NCBI RefSeq assembly: GCF_040365005.1
Contig: NZ_BAABWV010000003.1
Coordinates: 1 to 64,000, forward strand
Length of the DNA: 64,000 nt
DNA from: Antarcticimicrobium sp040365005
GTDB lineage: Bacteria; Pseudomonadota; Alphaproteobacteria; Rhodobacterales; Rhodobacteraceae
Direction: 5' to 3'
In this document: in pieces, positions 25,801 to 34,367 of the stretch
How the letters are laid out: each line of letters opens with the position of its first letter
Numbering within the stretch: the stretch's first letter is position 1
Position numbers and translations under genes: made by a program
The notes under the pieces: generated by a model
Databases searched by the model: none
The model's input: the letters and a program-made list of their open reading frames with translations, nothing else
What the model was told of the DNA's origin: nothing

Positions 25801-26484
25801 CTACGTCCCGACCAGCCGCTCCAGCAGGGCCTTGGCGGCGGATTGCTCGGCCTGGCGCTTGGAGCCGGCGGTGGCCTGTGCCTCTTCGCCGCTTTGCAGC
25901 CGCGCGGCGATGGTGAAGACCGGGGCGTGATCGGGGCCGGTGCGGGCGACTTCGACATAGCTGGGCGGCGGCAGGCGGCGTGCCTGCGCCCATTCCTGCA
26001 GCGCGGTCTTGGCATCGCGGGCGTCCTCCTCGACGCTCTGGATACGGGCGCCCCAGAGGTTCAGGATCATGTCGCGCGCCGCCTCGAACCCGGCATCACG
26101 GTAGACGGCTGCGATCAGCGCCTCCATCGCGTCGCCCAGCAGCGCCTGCTTGCGCCGCCCGCCCGAGAGCATCTCGGAGCGTCCCAGCTTGAGCACCGCG
26201 CCCAGGTCGATCTCGCGCGCGACCTCGGCGCAGGCCTCCTTGCGGACCAGCGCGTTGAAGCGCGGGGCCAGCTGGCCCTCGGAGGCCTTCTTGTCATCCA
26301 GCAGCAACGCCTCGGCCATCACCAGCCCGAGCACCCGGTCGCCGAGGAATTCAAGCCGCTGGTTGTCTGCCCGCGTCGGCGAGGAGACCGAGCCATGGGT
26401 CAGCGCGCGCACCAGCAGTTCGGGCCGGGCGAAATGGTGCCCGATCCGCTTTTCGAATGCTTTCAGATCCGCCGAGAGTTTCAC
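25801..26484 (-). CDS. rnc: Ribonuclease III
   Basis: RNase III (227 residues) cleaves double-stranded RNA in rRNA and mRNA processing. The signature is NQRLEFLGDRVLGLV, where the residue matching E. coli Glu38 is Gln while the metal ligands matching Glu41 and Asp45 are kept. DAMEALIAAVY carries the pair matching Asp114 and Glu117. The C-terminal dsRNA-binding domain ends GSKRQAEQSAAKALL. The start is GTG, overlapping the lepB stop as GTGA, so translation is coupled. Confidence 0.96.
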   Translation of the reverse strand: MKLSADLKAFEKRIGHHFARPELLVRALTHGSVSSPTRADNQRLEFLGDRVLGLVMAEALLLDDKKASEGQLAPRFNALVRKEACAEVAREIDLGAVLKLGRSEMLSGGRRKQALLGDAMEALIAAVYRDAGFEAARDMILNLWGARIQSVEEDARDAKTALQEWAQARRLPPPSYVEVARTGPDHAPVFTIAARLQSGEEAQATAGSKRQAEQSAAKALLERLVGT

Positions 26485-27317
26485 TCGATCCCCTTGAAAA
26501 AACGGTCGCCGCGCCAGGTCCAGAAGTACAGCATGGACCGCCCCCCAGAGGAGAACATGATCCGGTCGGCCCGCCCCACGAGGTTCTCATAGGGGACAAA
26601 GCCGACACCGCCCGCGGCCTGCGGCAGGCGGCTATCGCTGGAATTGTCGCGGTTGTCGCCCATGAAGAAATAATAGCCCTCCGGCACGGTATAGACGCCG
26701 GTGTGGTCCGACCGCTGATCACCGATGTTGAGGATGGCATGGCGCACACCGTTCGGCAGCGTCTCGATCTGGCGCGATTTCTCGCAGCTGCCGCCGTTGC
26801 CCACCGGGCCGTTTTCACAACGCGGGCGATAGCCCTGCGGCCCCTGCGGCGCCGAGACCTCGGCAAAGACGCCGTCATCCTCGAGCTTGACCGCCTCGCC
26901 GTTGATCTGCAGCACGCCGTCGATGACCTGGATGCGGTCGCCGGGCAGGCCGATCAGGCGCTTGATGAAATCGGCGCCGGTGACCGGGTGGCGAAACACC
27001 ACCACGTCGCCGCGCTCGGGCTCGCCACCCCAGACGCGGGTGTTGTCACCCTTGAGAAAGCCGCAGATATCCTCGGCGTCGATGTCGATACCGATGCCGG
27101 GCAGCTTGATGTTGGGGCAGGAGGCATAGGAATAGCCATAGGCCATCTTGTTGACGAAAAGGAAATCGCCGATCAGCAAGGTTTCCTTCATCGAGCCGGA
27201 GGGAATCCAGAACGGCTGAAAGAACACGGTCCGGAACACCCCCGCGATCAGCAGGGCATAGACGATGGTCTTGACCGTCTCCCAGAGGGCGTGTCCGGTT
27301 TTTTCAGTTCGGGCCAT
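26481..27317 (-). CDS. lepB: Signal peptidase I
   Basis: This 278-residue membrane protease removes signal peptides from exported proteins. It has one N-terminal transmembrane helix (about residues 12-30), the catalytic serine in PSGSMKETL (Ser42), the catalytic lysine in DFIKRLIGLPGD (Lys119), and GDNRDNSSDSR near the end. The insert between the lysine box and GDNRDNS is longer than in E. coli but usual for alphaproteobacteria. GGAGG lies seven bases before the ATG, which decides this start over an upstream frame extension. In related genomes acpS is directly upstream; here an RTX gene intervenes. Confidence 0.96.
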   Translation of the reverse strand: MARTEKTGHALWETVKTIVYALLIAGVFRTVFFQPFWIPSGSMKETLLIGDFLFVNKMAYGYSYASCPNIKLPGIGIDIDAEDICGFLKGDNTRVWGGEPERGDVVVFRHPVTGADFIKRLIGLPGDRIQVIDGVLQINGEAVKLEDDGVFAEVSAPQGPQGYRPRCENGPVGNGGSCEKSRQIETLPNGVRHAILNIGDQRSDHTGVYTVPEGYYFFMGDNRDNSSDSRLPQAAGGVGFVPYENLVGRADRIMFSSGGRSMLYFWTWRGDRFFKGIE

Positions 27318-27485
27318 GCGGGCCTCCAGGGCTGGAATTGGTACCGGCGTTTCATGCGGCGCGACCCCGCCGGTGTCAAGGTGCCGCCGCCCGGCCACCC
27401 AATGCGGGTCAAGGTACGGTTTTCACCAGCATTGCCCAAGACATCGACAGTCTGCTGTTCCACCGGACGCCGCGCAGGAAAAACC

Positions 27486-27514
27486 TTCAAAACGCGCCGC
27501 GTCTCTCTTATCAA
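27486..27514 (+). promoter_or_regulatory. Possible promoter of the RTX gene
   Basis: TTCAAA at 27486-27491 and TATCAA at 27509-27514 are 17 bases apart, each matching four of six sigma70 consensus positions. A start about seven bases further on would leave a very short leader before the mini-ORF at 27530. Confidence 0.3.
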
Positions 27515-27529
27515 AACGAAGGTATCTCA

Positions 27530-27559
27530 ATGTGTGAAATTTCAGGGCGCCGACCATGA
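27530..27559 (+). CDS. Possible nine-codon leader ORF before the RTX gene
   Basis: ATG at 27530 opens a frame of nine codons (MCEISGRRP) that stops with TGA at 27557-27559. This TGA overlaps the RTX gene's ATG as ATGA. GAAGG lies about eight bases before the mini-ORF start, while the RTX ATG itself has only a weak AGGG. Translation of the mini-ORF could therefore feed ribosomes to the RTX start. This is an inference from the overlap and the relative ribosome-binding sites. Confidence 0.4.
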   Translation: MCEISGRRP

Positions 27560-29061
27560 TCAGTGGCAGTTATCTTTACGACTATCTCAACGAAGGCGAG
27601 AGCTGGACCTTCGCCGCACAGGTGTTCCGTTCGCAGTACAACGCCGCCACCTACGGCGATCCCTATGGCACCGATTTCATTCACCTCTCCGACACGGGGG
27701 CGAGTGTCACCGTCTACGAGGGTGATCTGGTCAAGATCTATTTCGGTGCCTTCAACACCGACGATTTCATAGAACGCGCACATGCCGGGATGACGACAGA
27801 CGCCACGCTGGAAGTTTCCGGGCTTTATTCCTCGGATGTCAACGAGTTCAACTATGGCGGCACATCAGACAATCTGACCCATAGCGGAGACATCGTGGAG
27901 CTCAGCCTGGAGAACGGGTATTTCGTCAGTTCCATGTCGATCATCATCCAGACCGGCGGCGAGGAAGAGTTGATGACCAACGCCGCCTCGGGCAATTCTT
28001 TCTGGGTCTATAACAACGACGAAGAGGACGGTGTTCAGGAGCTGGACATTTCAACGATCCTCTACAACCCGGAATACGACTTTGTCACCGACTCGCATTT
28101 CTTCATCGAGGGCAGCACCTCGATCACCTATATCGACACTGCGGATGTGACGGAGGAGAACCTGCCCTGGAACGCGTCGGTGTTCGAATACGGCACGTCC
28201 GGTCGCGACCTGATGAAAGGCTCCGAGGAGGACGACGCCTTCGCAGGCAAGGGCGGTCGCGACGTGATCAGGGGGTTTGCCGGTGAAGACGACCTGATCG
28301 GCGGCAACGGTGCCGACACGCTGTATGGTGGCAAAGGTCAGGACCGGCTGCAGGGCGGCAACGGCGACGATACGCTGGACGGCGGCAAGGGCGACGACCA
28401 GCTTTTCGGCGGCAAGGGCGACGACACCCTGCAAGGCGGCGGCGGCAACGACGATCTTTACGGAAACAAGGGCGCTGACCTCCTGCTCGGACAGGGTGGA
28501 AACGACGAGCTTTTCGGCGGCAATGGCAAGGACGAGTTGATCGGTGGTGGTGGCGCGGACCAGCTTTATGGCGGCAACGGCGACGACCTCCTGTATGGCA
28601 ACGGCGATAACGACGCGCTCTACGGCGGTAAAGGCGGCGACACCCTGAAAGGCGGCGCGGGGATTGACCGGATGTGGGGCGGCAACGGCAAGGATACGTT
28701 GATCGGCGGTGCTGGGCTCGACACGCTCTACGGGGGTGCCGGCAGCGACACGCTGAAGGGAGGGGCGGGCGCCGACACGCTCTACGGCGGCAAAGGCAAC
28801 GATACCCTGAAAGGCGGCGCCGACGGCGATATCTTCGTGTTCGACGGTGACAGCGGCCAGGACCGGATCCTTGATTTCGATTTCGATTTCTACGGCGACT
28901 TCGATTTTATCCGGTTCGACGACGGCCCCGACAGTTTCGACGACCTCACCGTCGGCGGCGATGCGGATGCAGCGGTGATTTCTTGGGACGGCGGTTCGGT
29001 TACCCTGGTCGGCTACGATGTCGCCGGCGTCTATGACTTCATGTTTTTCTTCTCGGAGTAG
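27556..29061 (+). CDS. RTX-repeat calcium-binding protein, likely type I secreted
   Basis: The 501-residue acidic protein has an N-terminal region (1-230) rich in aromatic and acidic residues that I cannot assign. About 22 tandem nonapeptides of GGxGxDxLx type (231-428) follow, which fold as a calcium-bound beta roll. The C-terminal part is rich in DFDF and GYDVAG segments and ends with a hydrophobic, acidic tail (FMFFFSE). There is no N-terminal signal peptide; that layout fits type I secretion. No ABC transporter or membrane fusion gene is nearby. The gene is opposite to, and lies between, acpS and lepB. Confidence 0.85.
   Translation: MISGSYLYDYLNEGESWTFAAQVFRSQYNAATYGDPYGTDFIHLSDTGASVTVYEGDLVKIYFGAFNTDDFIERAHAGMTTDATLEVSGLYSSDVNEFNYGGTSDNLTHSGDIVELSLENGYFVSSMSIIIQTGGEEELMTNAASGNSFWVYNNDEEDGVQELDISTILYNPEYDFVTDSHFFIEGSTSITYIDTADVTEENLPWNASVFEYGTSGRDLMKGSEEDDAFAGKGGRDVIRGFAGEDDLIGGNGADTLYGGKGQDRLQGGNGDDTLDGGKGDDQLFGGKGDDTLQGGGGNDDLYGNKGADLLLGQGGNDELFGGNGKDELIGGGGADQLYGGNGDDLLYGNGDNDALYGGKGGDTLKGGAGIDRMWGGNGKDTLIGGAGLDTLYGGAGSDTLKGGAGADTLYGGKGNDTLKGGADGDIFVFDGDSGQDRILDFDFDFYGDFDFIRFDDGPDSFDDLTVGGDADAAVISWDGGSVTLVGYDVAGVYDFMFFFSE
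28246..28839 (+). repeat. RTX nonapeptide repeat array (22 units)
   Basis: Twenty-two consecutive 27-base units encode glycine- and aspartate-rich nonapeptides such as GGNGDDTLD, GGKGDDQLF and GGAGADTLY. Three or four units near the middle deviate (GNKGADLLL, GQGGNDELF, GNGDNDALY). The array is coding, so the DNA periodicity follows from protein repeats. Confidence 0.9.
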
Positions 29062-29158
29062 AAGGCACGCAGCCGTACCAGCCTGAGCGGGGGCCGGTTT
29101 GCGCGGCTTGCACCGCGGGTGGACCGTCAAGAGGGCGATGGCAAGAGGACGGCGGCGC

Positions 29159-29581
29159 TCAGCCCGCCGCGGCCTCCTCCCCGGCAATCGGTCGCGCCTC
29201 GATCACGACAAAGGCCTGCGCCCAGGGGTGATCGTCGGTCAGGGTCACATGGATGATCGCCTCGTGGCCGGGCGGGGTCATCTGCGCCAGCCGCTCGGCG
29301 GCCCAGCCGGTGACCTGCATGACCGGCTGCCCGGTTTTCAGGTTGCTGACTGCCATGTCCTTCCACGCGATGCCCATGCGCAACCCGGTGCCCAGCGCCT
29401 TGGAGCAGGCCTCTTTGGCCGCCCAACGCTTGGCATAGGTGCCGGCCACGTCGCGACGACGTTCGGCCTTGCGCTGTTCGACCTCGGTAAAGACGCGGTT
29501 GCGGAACCGGTCGCCGAACCGCTCGAGCGTGCCCGCCACCCGGTCGATATTGGCCAGATCGGTGCCGATCCCGAGGATCAT
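29159..29581 (-). CDS. acpS: Holo-[acyl-carrier-protein] synthase
   Basis: AcpS (140 residues) transfers 4'-phosphopantetheine from CoA to apo-ACP. The motifs are MILGIGTDLANIDRV (metal-binding Asp) and RWAAKEACSKALGTG (catalytic Glu and Lys), with FTEVEQ between. It follows pdxJ by seven bases in the same direction, the usual alphaproteobacterial order. It converges with the RTX gene, with about 97 bases and no clear terminator between them. Confidence 0.95.
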   Translation of the reverse strand: MILGIGTDLANIDRVAGTLERFGDRFRNRVFTEVEQRKAERRRDVAGTYAKRWAAKEACSKALGTGLRMGIAWKDMAVSNLKTGQPVMQVTGWAAERLAQMTPPGHEAIIHVTLTDDHPWAQAFVVIEARPIAGEEAAAG

Positions 29582-29588
29582 CGCCGCG

Positions 29589-30335
29589 TCACGCCCGCGC
29601 CGCGTCCATCAGGCGGCGCATCTCGCGGATCGCCGGGTCGAGACCGCGAAAGATCGCCTCGCCGATCAGGAAGTGGCCGATGTTCAGCTCGCGCACCTCG
29701 GGAAAGGCGGCGATCGGCTGGACCGTGTCATAGGTCAGCCCGTGGCCGGCGTGCACCTCGAGCCCCAGCGAGGTCGCCAGCGCCGACATCTCGCGCAGGC
29801 GCGCCAGTTCTTCGTCACGGGCCGCGACGCGCCCCTCGGCGTGGAAATCGCAATAGGCCCCGGTATGCAGTTCGATCACCTCGGCGCCGATCCGCGCGGC
29901 GGCCTCGATCTGCGGCCGGTCGGCGCCGATGAACAGCGACACCCGGCAGCCGGCCTCGCGCAGCGGCGCAATGAACCGGGCCAGCCGGGTTTCGTCCTGC
30001 GCCACCTCAAGCCCGCCCTCGGTGGTGCGTTCTTCGCGCTTTTCGGGCACGATACAGACCGCGTGCGGCTTGTGGCGCAGGGCGATCGCCTGCATCTCGT
30101 CCGTCGCCGCCATCTCGAAGTTCAACGGCACGCTCAGCGCCTCGGCCAGCCCCTCGATATCGGCGTCCGAGATATGGCGGCGATCCTCGCGCAGATGCGC
30201 GGTGATGCCGTCGGCGCCGGCCGCCTCGGCCAGTTTCGCCGCGCGCAGCGGATCGGGATAGGCGCCGCCGCGCGCGTTGCGCACGGTGGCGACGTGGTCG
30301 ATGTTCACGCCCAGACGCAGATTTGCTTCACTCAT
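29589..30335 (-). CDS. pdxJ: Pyridoxine 5'-phosphate synthase
   Basis: PdxJ (248 residues) condenses 3-amino-2-oxopropyl phosphate with deoxyxylulose 5-phosphate to form pyridoxine 5'-phosphate. Family blocks seen are LRLGVNIDHVATVRNARGG at the start, GADGITAHLREDRRHI, PHAVCIVPEKREERTTEGG, IELHTGAYCD and HAGHGLTYDTV, and LNIGHFLIGEAIF near the end. AGGAG lies six bases before ATG 30335. A longer frame reaches 30389, but its first codons do not match the family. Confidence 0.96.
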   Translation of the reverse strand: MSEANLRLGVNIDHVATVRNARGGAYPDPLRAAKLAEAAGADGITAHLREDRRHISDADIEGLAEALSVPLNFEMAATDEMQAIALRHKPHAVCIVPEKREERTTEGGLEVAQDETRLARFIAPLREAGCRVSLFIGADRPQIEAAARIGAEVIELHTGAYCDFHAEGRVAARDEELARLREMSALATSLGLEVHAGHGLTYDTVQPIAAFPEVRELNIGHFLIGEAIFRGLDPAIREMRRLMDAARA

Positions 30336-30369
30336 TGGGGCTCTCCTTGCCAGAGGGGTCGCGCAGACA

Positions 30370-31026
30370 CTAATCCCGCTTTGCGACAAGGTCAGCCTCT
30401 GCGCGGGCTTTTTTCTTGATCGCCTCGAACTTGGCCTTGATCTTGCCGCGCCGCCGCTGCTGGTAGGCGCGGATCAGCGGCACACTGATGAAATAGGCGA
30501 TGGTGCCGGCCACCGCGCCGGGGATCAGCCCGCCGATCATGTAGGGATAGAAGATGTCGTGATAGAACACCGCCAGCCCGTTCCAGTCGGCATCGCGCTC
30601 GGTGAAGAGCGCAAAGATATTGTCTCTCAGATCGCGCCCGGCATGGGCGAACTTTCCAAGGAACCCGGTGTGGCGGGTCTCGTCGAAATGGGTGCCGAGC
30701 AGGAAATGCCCGGTGCGCAGAGAGATCACCCCGATCGGCACATAGGTGAGCGGGTTGCCGAAGAACGTGGCGCTGAGCGCGGCGAGCAGGTTGCCGCGCA
30801 TCAGCCGCGAAATCAGGAAGGCGACCACGAAATGCAGCCCGTAGAACGGGGTAAAGGTGGTGAACACGCCGGCCCAGATGCCGCGCGCGATCCGCTCGGG
30901 CGTGTCGGGAAGGCGGCGGACCCGGTGCTTGACGTAAAGAAAGGCGCGATACCATCCACCGCGGGGATACAGGAACTCCAACGCGATCTTGGAGAGCGAG
31001 CGGCGATCCCGGCGTTTGAAAACCAA
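30370..31026 (-). CDS. DUF2062 membrane protein
   Basis: The 218-residue protein starts at TTG (MVFKRRDRRS) and shows PERIARGIWAGVFTTFTPFYGLHFVVAF and NPLTYVPIG, the DUF2062 pattern. Two or three hydrophobic segments lie in the N-terminal half and near residues 160-185. The C-terminal tail is rich in lysine and arginine. The family is of unknown function and is found near rsh and pdxJ in this order. It lies 31 bases after rsh and 34 bases before pdxJ, probably in one transcript. Confidence 0.85.
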   Translation of the reverse strand: MVFKRRDRRSLSKIALEFLYPRGGWYRAFLYVKHRVRRLPDTPERIARGIWAGVFTTFTPFYGLHFVVAFLISRLMRGNLLAALSATFFGNPLTYVPIGVISLRTGHFLLGTHFDETRHTGFLGKFAHAGRDLRDNIFALFTERDADWNGLAVFYHDIFYPYMIGGLIPGAVAGTIAYFISVPLIRAYQQRRRGKIKAKFEAIKKKARAEADLVAKRD

Positions 31027-31057
31027 CCTCGTCGTCCCCTTCGTCCCGGCGCCGGTG

Positions 31058-33190
31058 TCAGCCCGTCGTGGCGTGGACTGGCGAACTCTCGCGGTAGCGT
31101 TCCACCGAGGCCACGTCGCTTTCGGCCTCGAGCATCAGCATCAGCGAGTGCAGTTGCTCCACATCCCGCAATTCGACATCCACCATCAGGCGATAGAAGT
31201 CGGGCTTGCGGTCCACGAATGCCAGATTGCTGATATTGGCCTTTTTCTCGCCGATCAATGTGCAAATACGCCCCAGCACGCCGGCGTCGTTGCCGATCGT
31301 CATGTCCAGGGTCACGGTATAGACCGCCGGGTGGGTGCCCGAATGCCAGTGCAGGTCGACCCAGCGGCCGGGCTGATCCTCGAATTCGCTGAGCCGGTCG
31401 CAGTCGATGGTGTGCACCACCACGCCCTTGCCGCGATAGGTGATGCCCACGATACGCTCGCCCGGAAGCGGCTGGCAGCAGGGCGCGCGCTCAAAGCTCT
31501 GGCCGGTCTGCAGGCCGATCACCGCCCGGCGCGGCGGCACCTGGTCGCCGTCGTCACTGGCCAGTTCGGGATAGACCGCCTGCACCACGTCATGCGCGGT
31601 CAGTTCGGCGCTGCCCAGGCGCGCCAGAAGCTCGTCGCGGCCGGTCAGTCGCAGGTGCCGAGCGGCGGTCTCGAGCACCTTGTCGGTGACCTTGCGCCCG
31701 ACATGCTCGAAGGCCGAGCGCGCCAGCTCGTGCCCCAGCTTGATGAACCGGCCACGGTCCAGTTCGCGCAGGGCGCGGCGGATCGCGGTGCGGGCCTTGC
31801 CGGTGGTGGCGATCTCCAGCCATGTGACCTGCGGCGTCTGCCCCTCGGCGGTGATGATCTCGACCGACTGGCCGTTCTTGAGCCGGGTCCAGAGCGGCAC
31901 CCGGATGCCGTCGACCTTGGCGCCGACGCAGGCGTGCCCGATGCGGGTATGGATCGCATAGGCGAAATCGATCGGCGTCGCCCCGCGCGGAAGCTTGACC
32001 ACGTCGCCCGTGGGGGTGAAGCAGAACACCTGATCGGAATACATCTCGAGCTTGACCGCCTCGAGGAAATCCTCGTGATCTTCCTCGGCGTCGAACTGCT
32101 CGGTCAGCGAGGCGATCCATTTCGCGGGGTCGACGGCAAAGGGGTTCTCCGACCGCACCCCGTCGCGATAGGACCAATGCGCCGCCACCCCGGTTTCAGC
32201 CACGTCGTGCATCTGGCGGGTGCGGATCTGGACCTCGACCCGCTTGCCGTCGCGGCCCGACACCGTGGTGTGGATCGAGCGGTAGCCGTTCGATTTCGGC
32301 TGGCTGATGTAATCCTTGAACCGGCCCGGAACCGCGCGCCAGCGCTGGTGGATGGCGCCGAGGGTGCGATAGCAATCCTCCTCGCTGCCGGTAATGATGC
32401 GGAACCCGTAGATGTCTGACAGGCGCGAGAACCCCTGGTCCTTTTCCTGCATCTTGCGCCAGATCGAATAGGGTTTCTTGGCCCGGCCGAACACCTCGGC
32501 CTCGATCCCGGCCTTTTCCAGCTCGTGCCGCATGTCGCCGGTAATCCGGTGGATCACGTCGCCGGTTTCGCGCTGCAGGGTGATGAAGCGGCGGATGATC
32601 GATTGCCGGCCTTCCGGGTTCAGCACCCGGAACGACAGATCTTCGAGTTCCTCGCGCATCCACTGCATGCCCATGCGCCCGGCCAGCGGCGCAAAGATGT
32701 CCATCGTCTCGCGGGCTTTCTGGGCCTGCTTTTCGGGCTTCATCGCCTTGATGGTGCGCATGTTGTGCAGCCGGTCGGCCAGCTTGACCAGGATCACGCG
32801 CAGATCCTTGGACATGGCCATGAACAGCTTGCGGAAGTTCTCGGCCTGCTTGGTCTCGCGGCTGGAAAGCTGCAGGTTGGTCAGCTTGGTGACGCCATCG
32901 ACAAGTTCGGCGACCTCGGTGCCGAACCGGCGGGTCACCTCGGAATAGCTGGCCTTGGTGTCCTCGATGGTGTCGTGCAGCAGGGCGGTGATGATGGTGG
33001 CGTCGTCCAGCCGCTGCTCGGTCAGGATCGCGGCGACCGCGACCGGGTGGCTGAAATAGGGTTCGCCCGACTGGCGCGTCTGCCCGTCGTGCATCTCGAA
33101 CCCGAAGGCATAGGCATCGGCGATGCGTGCCGCGTTGGTTTTCGGATTGTAGTTGCGGACCAGCGCAATCAGGTCTTCGGCTGAGATCAT
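31058..33190 (-). CDS. rsh: Bifunctional (p)ppGpp synthetase/hydrolase
   Basis: This Rel/SpoT homologue (710 residues) makes and degrades the stringent-response alarmone. The HD hydrolase domain is intact (YFSHPVAVAAIL, LLHDTIEDT, KLADRLHNMRT). The synthetase domain has VFGRAKKPYSIWRKMQ and SKPNGYRSIHT-type sequence (QPKSNGYRSIHTTV). A TGS domain (VFCFTPTGDVVKLPRGATPIDFAYA region) and a C-terminal ACT domain follow. Both activities are expected, as in most alphaproteobacteria with a single Rsh. It follows rpoZ by 25 bases. Confidence 0.96.
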   Translation of the reverse strand: MISAEDLIALVRNYNPKTNAARIADAYAFGFEMHDGQTRQSGEPYFSHPVAVAAILTEQRLDDATIITALLHDTIEDTKASYSEVTRRFGTEVAELVDGVTKLTNLQLSSRETKQAENFRKLFMAMSKDLRVILVKLADRLHNMRTIKAMKPEKQAQKARETMDIFAPLAGRMGMQWMREELEDLSFRVLNPEGRQSIIRRFITLQRETGDVIHRITGDMRHELEKAGIEAEVFGRAKKPYSIWRKMQEKDQGFSRLSDIYGFRIITGSEEDCYRTLGAIHQRWRAVPGRFKDYISQPKSNGYRSIHTTVSGRDGKRVEVQIRTRQMHDVAETGVAAHWSYRDGVRSENPFAVDPAKWIASLTEQFDAEEDHEDFLEAVKLEMYSDQVFCFTPTGDVVKLPRGATPIDFAYAIHTRIGHACVGAKVDGIRVPLWTRLKNGQSVEIITAEGQTPQVTWLEIATTGKARTAIRRALRELDRGRFIKLGHELARSAFEHVGRKVTDKVLETAARHLRLTGRDELLARLGSAELTAHDVVQAVYPELASDDGDQVPPRRAVIGLQTGQSFERAPCCQPLPGERIVGITYRGKGVVVHTIDCDRLSEFEDQPGRWVDLHWHSGTHPAVYTVTLDMTIGNDAGVLGRICTLIGEKKANISNLAFVDRKPDFYRLMVDVELRDVEQLHSLMLMLEAESDVASVERYRESSPVHATTG

Positions 33191-33215
33191 CCGGTCCGCA
33201 TCCTCATCTGCCCGC

Positions 33216-33569
33216 TCAGCCCTGGCCCTGGGCCTCCATCAGCTTGCGCAGCAGCATTTCCTCGTTCATGTCGTCCTCGGCCGGCTTGTCAGCCTCGGCC
33301 CCCATCAGGAGGGCCATGCTGTCCTCTTCCGGCTCGTCGACCTCGATCTGGGTCTGGTTCGATTCGATCAGCCGCTCACGCAGCTCGTCGGCACTCTGGG
33401 TTTCCTCGGCGATCTCGCGCAGGGCAACGACCGGGTTCTTGTCGTTGTCGCGGTCCACGGTGATCGGCGCGCCGGCAGCCACCTCGCGCGCACGATGCGC
33501 GGCCAGCATCACCAGTTCGAACCGGTTCGGTACCTTGTCAACGCAATCTTCAACCGTCACGCGGGCCAT
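33216..33569 (-). CDS. rpoZ: RNA polymerase omega subunit
   Basis: Omega (117 residues) aids RNA polymerase assembly and, in other bacteria, forms part of a ppGpp site. The conserved start MARVTVEDCVDKVPNRFELVMLAA and the segment VALREIAEETQS are clear. The acidic C-terminal extension (from about residue 70) is longer than in E. coli and typical for this group. It directly precedes rsh, a common pairing. Confidence 0.95.
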   Translation of the reverse strand: MARVTVEDCVDKVPNRFELVMLAAHRAREVAAGAPITVDRDNDKNPVVALREIAEETQSADELRERLIESNQTQIEVDEPEEDSMALLMGAEADKPAEDDMNEEMLLRKLMEAQGQG

Positions 33570-33661
33570 CGAGGGATCTCCAATACATATCCGGGTCCAG
33601 AGCGAGGCTTTGTAACGGCGAATCTCCGGCTTGACAAGGCGAGTCGTACGACCGACCGGGG

Positions 33662-34231
33662 TCAGATGGGGCGGATCTCGGCCAGTTCCTCCGACGGTTG
33701 CGCCGCCAGCAGGTCCGAGACCGACCGACCAAGGCGCGGATGCACCCAGTGCGGCGCGATATCGGCCAGCGGTACCAGGACGAATCCGCGGTCCTGCAGG
33801 CGCGGATGCGGCAGGATCAGCCCCTCGGGCGCCAGCTGGCGCTGCGCCGTGTCGTCCAACCCGCGCCAGCGATCCTGGGTGGTCGGATCGGGCACAACCA
33901 TGTCGTCCACCGTCAGCAGATCCAGATCGAGCGTTCGAATGCCCCAACGCAACTGCCGTTCGCGCCCGAAACGGGCCTCGATCTCATGCAGGAGAGCAAG
34001 CAGGGCCTGCGGCGCCAGGTCGGTGGACAGGCGCACCGCCGCGTTGACATAGTCGGGACCGGCCCCGGGCGGGTAACAGGGGGTCGCGAAAAACCGGCTT
34101 ACGGCGCGAATCACCAGCCCCCGTTCGGCCATGGCGGCGACCGCCGCGACCAGGGTCTGCTGCGGGGTTCCAGCGCAGGAAGGCAGGTTCGCCCCCAGCG
34201 CTACACAGGTATTTGACCGGGAATCGGTCAT
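33662..34231 (-). CDS. folK: Hydroxymethyldihydropterin pyrophosphokinase
   Basis: FolK (189 residues) transfers pyrophosphate from ATP to 6-hydroxymethyl-7,8-dihydropterin in folate synthesis. Visible blocks are CVALGANLPS, SRFFATPCYPPGAGPDYVNAA, ARFGRERQLRWGIRTLDLD and LILPHPRLQDRGFVLVPL. The start MTDSRSN at 34231 is used because the upstream frame lacks family features. It lies 92 bases upstream of rpoZ on the same strand and is divergent from the NYN gene. Confidence 0.94.
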   Translation of the reverse strand: MTDSRSNTCVALGANLPSCAGTPQQTLVAAVAAMAERGLVIRAVSRFFATPCYPPGAGPDYVNAAVRLSTDLAPQALLALLHEIEARFGRERQLRWGIRTLDLDLLTVDDMVVPDPTTQDRWRGLDDTAQRQLAPEGLILPHPRLQDRGFVLVPLADIAPHWVHPRLGRSVSDLLAAQPSEELAEIRPI

Positions 34232-34244
34232 TTCAGGTGTTCTT

Positions 34245-34273
34245 TCGACATGGCGCGGGCCTTGCGGTATACT
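34245..34273 (+). promoter_or_regulatory. Sigma70-type promoter of the NYN gene
   Basis: TCGACA at 34245-34250 and TATACT at 34268-34273 are separated by 17 bases and match 10 of 12 consensus positions. Transcription from about 34280 would give an AT-rich leader of nearly 90 bases before the ATG at 34368, with AAGGA as the ribosome-binding site. Confidence 0.6.
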
Positions 34274-34367
34274 CGATTTCACTTATTTTGTTTTTATCAT
34301 TTCGCCAGATTTTATCATTCACTCACGGAACACCACGGCGAAGTGAGATTATCGGAAGGACATTTTT

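Noticed and set aside
28246..28839. Tandem DNA repeat that could be read as a CRISPR-like array
   Set aside because: The 27-base units keep one reading frame and encode RTX nonapeptides; there are no separate spacers and no cas genes.
27318..29158. Mobile element carrying the RTX gene
   Set aside because: No transposase, integrase, terminal inverted repeats or target-site duplication could be seen at the borders.
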